Origin: Euphorbia lathyris
Taxonomy: Eukaryota; Streptophyta; Magnoliopsida; Malpighiales; Euphorbiaceae
Length of the DNA: 64,000 nucleotides
NCBI RefSeq assembly: GCF_963576675.1
Contig: NC_088914.1
Coordinates: 21,183,001 to 21,247,000, forward strand
Reading direction: 5' to 3'
Each line of letters begins with the position of its first letter. The stretch's first letter is position 1. This document shows positions 1 through 10,300 of this stretch, piece after piece. The position numbers were made by a program, and so were the translations under genes. Below the pieces are notes generated by a model. That model worked only from the letters and a program-made list of their open reading frames with translations. It searched no databases and was not told the DNA's origin.

Positions 1-729
1 AACAAAGTAGAGGAGTGATTACTACGATTATATGCAAATTCTACCATAGGTAAACACTCTTCCCAATTCTTAAGATTTTTCCCAACCACATTACACCAAA
101 TCGGACCAAGAGTTCGATTAACAACCTCGGTTTGTCCATCCGTTTGAGGATGACAAGCAGTAGAGTATAAACGCTTAGTACCTAATCAACTCCATAAAAC
201 ACGCCAAAAATGACTCAGAAATTTAGCATCTTAGCATCTCAGTCAGATACTATAGTTTTTGAAACTCCATGCAACTTAACGACCTCTCGAAAGAAAAGTT
301 CAGTAACATTAGTAGCATCATCGGTTTTATTGTATGCAATGAAATGTGTCATTTTGCTAAACCTATCAACCACAACAAAAATAGAATCACGACCTTTCTT
401 TGTCCTAGGTAGCCCAACAATAAAGTCCATAGAAATATCTACCCAAGGTTCTGTAGGCACGGTAATGGAGTATAGAGTCCTTAGGACAAAACTTTAGACT
501 TAGCCTTTTTACAAGCGATGCACCTAGAACAAAGTCTGTTGACATCCTTACGCATCTTTGGCCAAAAGTAATGTTCATGCAAAATATCTAAAGTCTTACG
601 AACTCCAAAATGCCTCATCAGTCCACCATCGTGGGCTTCCCGTACAAGCAGTTCTCTATATGAACATGGTGTCACACATAGTCTATTTTCAAGGAATAAA
701 AAACCATCAAGTAAATAGAATTTGTCCAC
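1..729 (-). pseudogene. Integrase N-terminal and core fragment of element I
   Basis: The segment 729-481 encodes the integrase zinc-binding region: two His (EAH, RHFG) followed by a CSRC-type Cys pair. The segment 460-239 encodes the start of the catalytic core with the first Asp (SMDF) and the second Asp (TIVSD). Below 239 the reading frame shifts, but [13 protein letters not shown] and FAYN-type wording of the core's end can still be read on the minus strand down to position 1. A stop separates the first two segments (about 480-461). The N-terminal side joins the RNase H part once element II (730-6394) is removed. Integrase would insert cDNA into host DNA; this copy is not functional. Confidence 0.8.
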
Positions 730-1046
730 TGATAGCTCCCATTTGTATAAGGTTTTTAGGCCCCTTTTAGCTTCCTTTTGCTTTATTTCCTTTCAGTTTT
801 ATTATTGTTTTGTTATCTTTTAGTTAGAATTAGTAATTTCTCTCATTTTTTGCATTTTCTGTGTTTTCAGGTGTTTTTGGGCCTATTTGAGCATTATCGA
901 ACCAGACCCAAGCCTATTGGAGCATTTCCGGATTCTTCACGGACCATCAGAGCACTTTTGGGATTTATCAGGGACCATTAGAGCACTTTTCGGAAGCCCA
1001 GGGACCTAAACAGATAAAAGCCGGAGCCACAGTTCCTTGAATAGGA

Positions 1047-1129
1047 CCTGTCTCGGCGAGACAGGCCCTCGTCTCGTCGAGACATGCCTTGTCCCGACGA
1101 GGCGAGACGGGGAAAGGCGCACCAGCGCC
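1047..1129 (+). repeat. Cluster of short GC-rich palindromes in U3 of element II
   Basis: CCTGTCTCGGCGAGACAGG at 1047-1065 is a perfect palindrome around one central base. GTCTCGTCGAGAC follows at 1071-1083, an imperfect relative near 1091-1108, and GGCGC-ACCA-GCGCC at 1116-1129. The 3' LTR has the same cluster (5037-5055 and 5061-5073, the latter with one arm base changed). They lie about 100-170 bp upstream of the first TATA box. Confidence 0.8.
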
Positions 1130-1212
1130 TTCCCCCTTGCTGGAATGCGCGGATTTGGGCCTAAAAGCCCATCTAACACTTTGTTATTTTCCTTTTTTTC
1201 CCTTGAGGCATT

Positions 1213-1332
1213 AGGGTTTCCTCCCTAATTCTATAAATAGGGAGCTAAACCTAATCTTTCAGGGGGGATTCAAGGGTTTCCTCCCTAATTCTATAAATAG
1301 GGAGCTAAACCTAATCTTTCAGGGGGGATTAG
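1213..1332 (+). promoter_or_regulatory. Tandemly duplicated 60-bp LTR core promoter with two TATA boxes
   Basis: A 60-bp unit (starting around AGGGTTTCCTCCC and ending in AGGGGGGATT) is present twice in tandem. Each unit carries TATAAATA, at 1232-1239 and 1292-1299. The 3' LTR has the same duplication, with TATA boxes at 5221-5228 and 5281-5288. The duplication therefore existed in the source element before this insertion. Transcription would be expected to start about 30 bp after one or both TATA boxes. Confidence 0.75.
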
Positions 1333-2400
1333 CCAACGAATAAATCGGAGAGCCGCTAGGGCTTTCTCTCCTCCATAATGTAGTTTTATTTCTTTTTAGA
1401 TTAGATTTTCCTGCTTTCTAGGTTAGATTTATTTCCTATTTTTATTTCTTTCAAGAACAATTGATGGGAGAAGTTCCTCGTCTTCTATTTCTGTAATTGG
1501 AATCGGCAAAACGGGTTTTGGATTTCTATCTCTTTCCCTTTTATCTTTTGCGATTATATTTAATTGAAGCTTTTTCCATTATTCTTATATGCCTATTGCT
1601 ATGATTAATTTGTCTATGAATTAATCCCCATCCAATTTGGGATGGGGATGAAATTGATTATATGAATATGTATGATTAGGGATCTAGGACCTTTGATTGA
1701 TCAGTTTATGCATGCTTAATGCCTAGATATTGTTAGGAACAGGATTTATGCTAGAATGAACATCGATAATGATCAACTAGCCTGTTTATGTATATAATGT
1801 ACTTAATGCCTGTGACCCTGACATTAAATAGGATTATAGATAGATGAGAACCTGACCACGGAATCGTCTATACCGAACTTGTGTAAATCTGACTTCGCTA
1901 GAGACCACTAGGAATGAGGCTTTGTGGCTGGGCTACGGCTTTAGCCTTAGTTGTCAATAAACCTAATGCTTTGCATGACCTAGGGTATATGCCTAATCAA
2001 GCCATCACTCGAATGCATGTGAATAGGCTAGACAAATCCCGTACAAATTTGTCTTTCACTTAGGACAATTACCTTCAATCTTTGGTAAAACACAAATCTG
2101 AACTCCCTAAACCCATACCTAGGATTTAATCAAAGGAATCCTCAACCTATATTGTGCCATCCGTCAATTCACCTTCTACCCTGTCAATTGTTCACTTTAT
2201 TTTGTTATCTTTATTGCTTTCAATTAGTTAATTAGTTATCAAAAACCCAACTTTTATCCAACCCTCTAAACAATTAGATCATTCTAGGTAGATTTGCTAG
2301 TTATAACGAATAGTCTTTGTGGTTCGATCTCGTGCTTAGCACAATATTACTTGTTGCGATAGGATACACTTGTCCTATTAAATGCTATATACTTTACGAG

Positions 2401-2700
2401 CATCAAGTTTTTGGCGTCGTTGCCGGGGATTATTTTGATTATGATTAGATTAAATTTGCCTAGAACTATTCATTTTTAATTAGATTATATTTCAAAATAC
2501 CCGACAACAACACCATCAAGTTTTTGGCGCCGTTGTCGGGGACTATTTTGTTTATAATTAGATTAAATTTGCTTAGAAGTATTTTATTTATAATTAGATT
2601 ATATTTCGAAATACCCGACAACAACACCATCAAGTGTTGTCAGGGACTATTTCGTTTATAATCTGTGTAAATTGAATAGGTTGAAACAATTGTTTAGATT
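2401..2700 (+). repeat. Primer-binding-site region of element II in three tandem copies
   Basis: Directly after the 5' LTR, TGGCGTCGTTGCCGGGGA matches the Asp-tRNA 3'-end complement used by Athila/Tat-type elements, with one mismatch (T for C). The segment from CATCAAG to CGACAACAACAC recurs with periods of 113 and 114 bp: copies start at 2401, 2514 and 2628. The second reads GGCGCCGTTGTCGGGGA and the third is decayed (GTGTTGTCAGGGA). Only the first abuts the LTR, where priming needs it. Confidence 0.8.
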
Positions 2701-4719
2701 TGTATATAAAAATTAAAAAAAAATATTTTGGGTTTTTCGTGTCGTCTCGTCGAGACACCTGGCTGTCTCGACGAGACACATAAAAAAAAAATTCCCGAAA
2801 AAATTTTTCCCGAAAATTTTTTTCCGAAAAAAAAAAAAAAAAAATTCCGTCTCGTCTCGGCGAGACACTGTTCATCTCGACGAGACGGACATAAAAAAAA
2901 ATTAAACGTTTTTTTTTCTTTTTCTTTTCTGTTGCTTTCTTTATTCTTATGTTTGTTTTCTTTTTTTTTCTATTGGCAGAACCGTGTAATCGGAATACTC
3001 ACCGACGCCGGTTTGATTTTCAGGACTGCAGCTTGGATTGAAAATTTAGCATCGGAAATTTGGGGTTGGATTGACAAGCCACCCCTGAGGGAGTTTTTCT
3101 ATCCTATTTCTTTTCTGCACTTTATGTTTTACTTTTATGTAATGATGGAAGTAAATGCATGTTGTAAGTGTGGGGAGGAGATACTAGGATATGATGATTT
3201 TTGATTCTGCCATTTGCATGTTTTTAATTTCTTTTTGTTTTTATATTAGGTTGCATGTTTTTGTTTTAATTTTAGGATTTAATGCCTTTTGTTTTCGTTT
3301 GCTTTTTAATTCTAGGAATAAAAAGAATCCTATGCAGTTGAATTTGATACATTTAGCTATCCCGCAATACAGTTGACAATGCGCTTAAAAATTTGCACAT
3401 TCTAAATGAAATTGATGCATGAGAAAAATCTTGAACAACGTTTGAGTCTCCAAAGAGTATTATTTGCCTAAAATTGACATGGAACGGAACGTTAGTTGAG
3501 GCTAGGATTGATATAAATAACCCTTCAATTGTGAGTTAGAGCCATAAAGATCAATATTTTAGACTCATGATTAGGAACAATTGATCTCTTAGGTGTGGGA
3601 TTACATTTATTGTCTTTGTGCTCATAGGAATTGCATCCAATACTGGTTGAATTTTGTGTTTTTATTAAACTTGAAATGATTAGGCAACCTAGGTATAGCC
3701 CTTTGTGAAATTTAGCCTATTTCTTTGTTTAGCCAAAATCCCTTTAACAATTCCACTAGATAAGCCCCTTTGAGCCTTTTACCCATTTCTTTGATCAACC
3801 TTGTTACAAACATTGGCCTTCTTAAATATCCTTTCTCACCCAAGTTAATTGACTCAATTTAGTTTTGATAAATCCTTAGACACACATCTCCTTCAAATTC
3901 TCGCTAGCAATCATTAAAAGGTTGTAATTTTAATAGAAGAAGCAACCATTACCCATTTGATTTTCACTCTTTATCCCCTCTATTCAAAAAAAAAAGAGGT
4001 TAAAAACCAAATCAAAAAAAAAAAGAAAAAAAAATATAAATAAAATAGAGGAAAGGATAAAAGATGTGTTTATATTTTAGTTGCTTTCCGAAATCACAAA
4101 AACAACCTTGAGCTTAAACCTTCTTTTACATAGCGGATAATGTGTCCCTTTTGGATTCTGACTTGCTTGAGGACAAGCAAGATTTTAAGTGTGGGGAGGT
4201 GGTTTATAGCTCCCTAATACGAAAAATGTGTCCTTTTTGCAAAAATTTTAACTATTTGAGTCATTTAACTTTTTGCCTATAAATTCCCTTTTTCCTACCC
4301 CCAACCTTTAGCCAATATTACAACCCTTAAAGACCTATGATTTTGTTTAATTTTAATGCATTAATTTTGACCGGATGGATGATGCAATCTCAATGTGACC
4401 ACTTTGTGCAATAAAATGTAGAGCGTTTCCAAAAAAAATTACACCCAAACACTTGAGCGTTAGAGTGACCACTTGTGAGCTATCAATTTTAGTCCTTTTC
4501 TTTCGTTTTCATGAAGTGTTGATTGATAAAACCAATTAATCGGTTTTGGAGACTCATCTGAGGTTCATTATGTTTTTAATTGCAAAATGAGTAGTCTGAA
4601 CTGTTGTGAATAATAAAGTGTAGTAGATTCTTGTTTTTGTAAGGGAGCTATTTGTTGATTTTTCTCTGCTTTAGATTCTGTCTTGCTTGAGGACAAGGAA
4701 GATTCAAGTGTGGGGAGGT
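2700..4719 (+). other. Internal non-coding region of element II
   Basis: No recognisable gag or pol. At 2744-2886 there are four further palindromes (arms GTCTCG/CGAGAC, central base T, A, G, A), separated by A-rich DNA. A remnant AAGTGTGGGGAGGAG lies at 3168-3182. At 4168-4205 a stem-loop TTGCTTGAGGACAAGCAA, a purine tract and a TTTATAGCTCCC stretch imitate the true 3' end at 4683-4730. The true purine tract, AAGTGTGGGGAGGT, ends at 4719. Short open frames here are low-complexity and not convincing genes. Confidence 0.75.
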
Positions 4720-6394
4720 TGATAGCTCCCATTTGTATAAGGTTTTTAGGCCCCTTTTAGCTTCCTTTTGCTTTATTTCCTTTCAGTTTTATTATTGTTT
4801 TGTTATCTTTTAGTTAGAATTAGTAATTTCTCTCATTTTTTGCATTTTCTGTGTTTTCAGGTGTTTTTGGGCCTATTTGAGCATTTCCGAACCAGACCCA
4901 AGCCTATTGGAGCATTTTCGGATTCTTCAAGGACCATCAGAGCACTTTTGGGATTTATCAGGGACCATTAGAGCACTTTTCGGAAGCCCAGGGACCTAAA
5001 CAGATAAAAGCCGGAGCCACAGTTCCTTGAATAGGACCTGTCTCGGCGAGACAGGCCCTCGTCTCGTCGAGATATGCCTTGTCCCGACGAGACGAGGCGG
5101 GGAAAGGCGCACCAGCGCCTTCCCCTTGCTGGAATGCGCGGATTTGGGCCTAAAAGCCCATCTAACACTTTGTTATTTTCCTTTTTTACCCTTGAGGCAT
5201 TAGGGTTTCCTCCCTAATTCTATAAATAGGGAGCTAAACCTAATCTTTCAGGGGGGATTCAAGGGTTTCCTCCCTAATTCTATAAATAGGGAGCTAAACC
5301 TAATCTTTCAGGGGGGATTAGCCAACGAATAAATCGGAGAGCCGCTAGGGCTTTCTCTCCTCCATAATGTAGTTTTATTTCTTTTTAGATTAGATTTTCC
5401 TGCTTTCTAGGTTAGATTTATTTCCTATTTTTATTTCTTTCAAGAACAATTGATGGGAGAAGTTCCTCGTCTTCTATTTCTGTAATTGGAATCGGCAAAA
5501 CGGGTTTTGGATTTCTATCTCTTTCCCTTTTATCTTTTGCGATTATATTTAATTGAAGCTTTTTCCATTATTCTTATATGCCTATTGCTATGATTAATTT
5601 GTCTATGAATTAATCCCCATCCAATTTGGGATGGGGATGAAATTGATTATATGAATATGTATGATTAGGGATCTAGGACCTTTGATTGATCAGTTTATGC
5701 ATGCTTAATGCCTAGATATTGTTAGGAACAGGATTTATGCTAGAATGAACATTGATAATGATCAACTAGCCTGTTTATGTATATAATGTACTTAATGCCT
5801 GTGACCCTAACATTAAATAGGATTATAGATAGATGAGAACCTGACCACGGAATCGTCTATACCGAACTTGTGTAAATCTGACTTCGCTAGAGACCACTAG
5901 GAATGGGGCTTTGTGGCTGGGCTACGGCTTTAGCCTTAGTTGTCAATAAACCTAATGCTTTGCATGACCTAGGGTATATGCCTAATCAAGCCGTCACCCG
6001 AATGCATGTGAATAGGCTAGACAAATCCCGTACAAATTTGTCTTTCACTTAGGACAATTACCTTCAATCTTTGGTAAAACACAAATCTGGACTCCCTAAA
6101 TCCATACCTAGGATTTAATCAAAGGAATCCTCAACCTATATTGTGCCATCCGTCAATTCACCTTCTATCCTGTCAATTGTTCACTTTATTTTGTTATCTT
6201 TATTGCTTTCAATTAGTTAATTAGTTATGAAAAACCCAACTTTTATCCAACCCTCTAAACAATTAGATCATTCTAGGTAGATTTGCTAGTTATAACGAAT
6301 AGTCTTTGTGGTTCGATCTCGTGCTTAGCACAATATTACTTGTTGTGATAGGATACACTTGTCCTATTAAATGCTATATACTTTACGAGCATCA
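4720..6394 (+). repeat. 3' LTR of element II
   Basis: This 1675-bp LTR is nearly identical to 730-2405 and contains the same palindrome cluster and the same promoter duplication. It is followed by TCCAC, the target duplication. It ends inside the RNase H-integrase segment of element I, whose minus-strand reading resumes at 6395. Confidence 0.93.
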
Positions 6395-6762
6395 TCCACC
6401 GTAGACTTACCACACGCAAGATACATAGCACCAAAATCAACATCACCTTTATACAACTCCTTAAAATGTGTAAATACCAAGAGCTTAGTATTCAAGGAAG
6501 TTAAAAGAATATACATGCGCGATAGTGCATCGGCCACCATATTTTCTCAATGAACTCCATCCACCGGGCATGTCGTCTATTCAACTTACCTTGTCCCTCG
6601 AGGTGCTTTAGGGACTCGTGATCAGAATGAATAACAAACTCCTTGGGCCAAAGGTAGTGTTGCCAACGCCCTCACTAGAGCGTATAACTCTTTGTCATAT
6701 GTAGGGTAATTAAGTGCAGCCCCACTCAAATTCTCACTGAAGAAAGCAATTGGTCGTTTATC
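6395..6762 (-). pseudogene. RNase H fragment of element I
   Basis: The minus strand from 6762 to 6395 continues the RT polyprotein with broken RNase H wording, including a VADALSR-like end and the linker toward the integrase zinc finger at 729. Stops and shifts interrupt it, so no long frame survives. The linker continues across the insertion of element II, which shows that the two fragments were one gene. RNase H would remove the RNA strand during reverse transcription. Confidence 0.6.
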
Positions 6763-8019
6763 CTACATCAAAACAGCACCAATACCTATACTGGAGGCAT
6801 CACATTCAATCTCAAATTCTTTCTCAAAATTAGGTAGTGCAAGTATAGGAGCAGAACATAATTTATCTTTCAAGGTACTAAAAGCATTTTCTTGTTCAAT
6901 CCCCCATGAAAACCTAACTGTCTTTTTAATCACTTTGGTGAGGGGAGCAGCTAAAGTGCTAAAATCCCTCATAAATCGTCTGTAAAATGATGCTAAGCTA
7001 TGAAAGCTTCTCACCTTAGACACACTACCAGGTGTAGGCCAATCGTGGATTGCCTTAACCTTTTCCTCATCTACTTTAATTCCTTTAGCAGACACAACAT
7101 AACCAAGGAAAATAATTTGTTCTGTGCAAAAGGAGCATTTAGACAAGTTAGCATATAATTCCTTAAGTGACCTAAATGCTCTTCTAAAAGACCTACTATA
7201 TACCAATATGTCATCAAAATAGACCGCCACAAACTTGCCTATAAATGCACGCAACACATGATTCATTAAACACATAAAAGTTGACGGTACATTGGTCAGA
7301 CCAAAAGGCATAACGAGCCATTCATACAAACCATGTTTAGTTTTAAATATGGGTTTCCATTCATCCCCTTCTTTCATCCTAATCTGATGGTATCCACTTT
7401 TCAAATCTATTTTACTAAACACAATAGCTCCATATAATTCATCCAATATATCATCTAACCTAGGAATATGGTGACGATATTTTACCGTAATGTTGTTGAC
7501 GGCTCGACAATCAACACACATTCTCCAACTCCCATCTTTTTTTGGAACAAGAAGCACAGGTACGGCACATGGGCTCATCGACTCCTTCACGTACCCCTTA
7601 GCAAGTAACTCATCCACTTGACGTTGTAACTCATTCGTTTCCTCAGGATTACACCGGTATACTGGACGGTTAGGAATAACTGCCCCAGGTACTAGGTCGA
7701 TCTGATGTTCGATGCCCCAAATAGGTGGTAATCCTTCGGGCAATTCCTCGGGCATGACATCTTGATATTCCTGTAAAAGAGAGATACAAGAACTAGGTAG
7801 GACATTATCAACATGACTTACATATGCTTCTCTATAAACAAGTAATAATACATGTTTATTTACAGAAAGAGCATACTTAACCTCGCTGGACCTCGCAAAA
7901 AAATTAGCCTTACCCCGCCCCACATTGTTATTCTCTCTTGACTCTCCTTTTGCATATGGCCCCTCTCCTTTTGTAATTTGGGAATTATTTTTACCTCGGC
8001 TCTCTCGCTCTTTGTCCAC
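6763..8019 (-). pseudogene. Reverse transcriptase fragment of element I
   Basis: A 418-codon open segment encodes the end of the protease-RT linker followed by the RT palm and fingers. LVPKKDGSWRMCVDCRAVN, FSKIDLKSGYHQIRMKEGD, VMPFGLTNVPSTF and the catalytic YFDDILVYS are all readable, as is the connection-RNase H start (FEIECDASSIGIGAVL) at the C-terminus. Just after YFDD a short stretch is missing relative to the usual spacing before LYANL.KC.FC, a small compensated deletion. The wording is typical of chromoviruses. The RT would copy element RNA into cDNA. Flanking stops and loss of intact neighbours make it a pseudogene. Confidence 0.85.
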
Positions 8020-8181
8020 ATCATTATCAATTCTCTCATTTTTTTCGAATTTTGCTTTTCTCTCACCAAATCCTCATTTTCATCACTCTTCGCATCATGT
8101 TTTTCTCTCGACTATCGATTATCATCAGATGATACATGAGCTTGATTTGGTCTTCATAAACCTCTGTAGGCGTTAAGGGAG

Positions 8182-8586
8182 CTAAAACGATTTTTTTACC
8201 AATATGCTCAAAATGTAACGGTTCTTTCTCCCTAAATGCATAGCATCTCTATCAAACTGCCATGGTCTACCCAACAAAATATGACCAGCTTGCATGGGTA
8301 CTACATCACACAATATTTTATCCTTGCATCCCCCAATTTTGAGCGACACTAAGACTTGTCTATTTACTTTAACCTCCCCACAATCATTCAACCATTGCAA
8401 TTTATAAGGGCACGAGTGCTTTGTGACTGGTAACCCTAGCTTTTCTACTAAGGTGGTACTAGCTACATTAGCACAACTACCACTATCAATAATCACACTA
8501 CATACTTTGCCTTGCACGAGACATCGAGTGTGGAAATTTTTTTCCCATTGTATCTTATCTTCGACAATCTTCATTTGAGAATTCAA
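8182..8586 (-). pseudogene. Aspartic protease fragment of element I
   Basis: A 134-codon segment carries the retropepsin-like active site VIIDSGSCANVAS near residues 32-44 and, later, HILLGRPWQFDRDA, the LLGRPW flap/C-terminal motif of gypsy proteases. DSG replaces the more usual DTG and would still supply the catalytic Asp. Protease would cleave the Gag-Pol precursor. It lies between gag (8731-9350) and RT (8019-6763) as expected. Stops separate it from both neighbours; the stretch 8020-8181 is a low-complexity linker. Confidence 0.8.
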
Positions 8587-8730
8587 TAGTTGTAGGACGA
8601 CTAAAGACTCCCCTCGTTCGACTCAAGTGAAGCCTTCCGCTTCCTCAGAGTCTTTTTCTTCTTCTTCTTTGGCTTCGTCACAGTCACTTTCAGTGTCAGT
8701 GAATACTTCTCCACCCCTCATGATCATGGC

Positions 8731-9350
8731 TCATCTATTTATGCATTTGGATGCTATGTGACCGAATCTCAACATTGTTATCTTCATCTCCTTGAAATAT
8801 GCCTTTACACTCTTTGAACCTTGTTGAAGGACTTGCAATTTTCTATATAAACCTTCATAGTAGTCATTAGGGACAAACCACCTTCTCATAACAGTTTTCA
8901 TTTCATCCCACGTGTCAACTTGCGGCTCTCTACATCTGGTTCTCGTGGTGACAAGTTGATCCCACCAGACCAATGCATAATCCGTGAACTCAATTACTGC
9001 TGCTCTCACCTTCTTCTCCTCTGAATAATTGTGACAGTCGAATATGCGTTCAATTTTTTTTCCCATTCTAAGTAAGCTTCAGGATCGCTTTTATCATTGA
9101 ACGAGGGAATTATCAGTTTTACATTTCCAAGACCCCTGTCGTCTCTAGCATTGTCATCCCTCTGTCTATTCCGTCTTTCTCCACTAACTCGATTTGCTTC
9201 TAAAGCAACTCGATGATTTTCCTCCATGATGTCCATACGTTCCATCAAGCGATTCAACATTATTAACACTTGATCGTCCACCATATTATTGAGCAAAAGA
9301 AATTCAAATAGATCAAGTAAAATATAATAATAAAAAAACTCACGATTCAC
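8731..9350 (-). pseudogene. gag fragment of element I with large internal deletion
   Basis: Two overlapping open segments (9350-9006 and 9066-8731) encode a capsid-type protein with wording typical of chromovirus gag: VKLIIPSFNDKSDPEAYLEW, then FDCHNYSEEKKV, WWDQLV and MRRWFVPNDYYEGLY. A frameshift near 9006-9066 separates them. The sequence then jumps from KAYFKEMKIT directly to FGHIASKCINR, the second half of a CCHC zinc knuckle. A large part of gag, with the first knuckle cysteines, has been deleted. Gag would form the particle that packages element RNA. This copy is dead. Confidence 0.8.
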
Positions 9351-9360
9351 TCGGTGTTTC

Positions 9361-10005
9361 GCTCAATTTTGTTTTTTGGCTATTCTCTCTTATATGCTCA
9401 CCACTCTATGCCTTTTACTGCTCGATTTCTCTTATTGTACTCTTTAAAGCACTCAATAAAAAGAAAAAAAAGTTCAGTTCTAAATCCTTATTGTGGAAAA
9501 TTGAGTCCTACAACCTAAGAAGCAAACGGTAAACAATGAACGGAACGCATATAAACAATTCGATGACCAAAGTGTAATATTGGCGATTTGAGAATTTAAT
9601 AAGATAAGAAAAAAACAATAAATACGAATAAAAAAAATTTGAGACTTAGATAAGTTTCTGTTAATTTATATATATTTTTTAAATATAAACTTTCAATTTT
9701 TTTTTCCTTTTTCCTTCTTCTTAAGTCATACACTTTTTTTCTGTTTTTTTTCACTTTCGTTTTTTTTTCTTTTAATTGAGATCACTCAAGAAAAAAAACA
9801 AAAAAAATTAATAATAGTAGACAAGAAAATGACAGGATTCACGTGAATGTCAAAGTGAGGAATTTTTTTTCCTGATCTTAGGAAAAAAAATTTAATCAAA
9901 GTAGTTAGGAATAATATTAAACTAATTGATTCAAAACTTTAAAAAGAATAAAAATCCTGATTTCCAAAATTGGACAGGAAAAAAATATAATAATGATTAC
10001 GAATA
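9361..10005. other. AT-rich region, possible remains of element I leader/LTR
   Basis: T- and A-rich, with many homopolymer runs. I see no Met-tRNA-type primer site, no TG...CA boundary and no open frame. It is probably the degraded 5' leader of element I plus flanking DNA. Confidence 0.4.
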
Positions 10006-10300
10006 CAGTAAAACCTCGATAAATACATATCCTTGGGACCGGAAAAATCAATATTTATTATTTTATAGATAATTTTTCATTGTAAAATGCATACATTGTA
10101 TGTGGTAAGAAAAATCAAAAGACATCATTTTGGATGATGTTCATTTTGGTTTAGGTGGAAAGAAAAAATATATGAGCAAAATATATTTTGGATGATATTC
10201 AAAATACATACATGAGCAAAATATACCAGAAGTTGTGTTTGCACTACAAAAAGTTAAGGATATTGTTCATTTTGGTTTAGGTGGAAAGAAAAAATAATCA
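10006..10300. mobile_element. Possible pogo/Emigrant-like terminus and internal duplication
   Basis: CAGTAAAACCTCGATAAAT at 10006, preceded by TA and followed by CCTTGGGACCGG, resembles the terminal inverted repeats of plant Emigrant/Lemi (pogo-like) elements. I could not find the matching inverted end. A stretch of about 32 bp (TTCATTTTGGTTTAGGTGG...) occurs at 10139-10170 and again at 10264-10295. Confidence 0.35.

Larger units (their letters stand above)
730..2405 (+). repeat. 5' LTR of element II
   Basis: This 1676-bp LTR begins TG and ends CA. It contains CTCG-N-CGAG palindromes at 1047-1083, a tandemly duplicated 60-bp core promoter with two TATA boxes (1213-1332), and a pyrimidine-rich leader. 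The preceding 5 bp (TCCAC) match the 5 bp after 6394. Confidence 0.93.
730..6394 (+). mobile_element. Element II: non-autonomous LTR retrotransposon (LARD)
   Basis: Two long direct repeats (730-2405 and 4720-6394) start TGATAGCTCCC and end GAGCATCA. They are flanked by the 5-bp target duplication TCCAC (725-729 and 6395-6399), which proves an LTR-type insertion into element I. An Asp-tRNA-type primer site follows the left LTR and a purine tract (AAGTGTGGGGAGGT) precedes the right LTR, so the element reads on the plus strand. The roughly 2.3-kb internal region has no gag or pol similarity that I can see. By eye the LTRs differ at only about twenty places in 1.68 kb, so the insertion is fairly recent. 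It must rely on proteins supplied by another element. Confidence 0.93.
1..9360 (-). mobile_element. Element I: decayed Ty3/gypsy chromovirus (CRM/Reina-like), split by element II
   Basis: Read on the minus strand, fragments lie in the order gag (9350-8731), protease (8586-8182), RT (8019-6763), RNase H (6762-6395) and integrase (729-1), the Ty3/gypsy order. The RT region around its YFDD motif and the gag wording resemble plant chromoviruses of the CRM/Reina group. The assignment rests on remembered family features, not on a search. The coding sequence is broken into several frames and gag has a large internal deletion. Element II sits between RNase H and integrase. The integrase runs off the left window edge. 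I could not find the 5' LTR or a Met-tRNA-type primer site above 9350, so that end is truncated or unrecognisable. Confidence 0.85.

Noticed and set aside
2728..3204. 158-codon frame in element II
   Set aside because: It covers palindromes and A/T runs, is Lys/Phe-rich without motif, and a frame on the other strand overlaps it.
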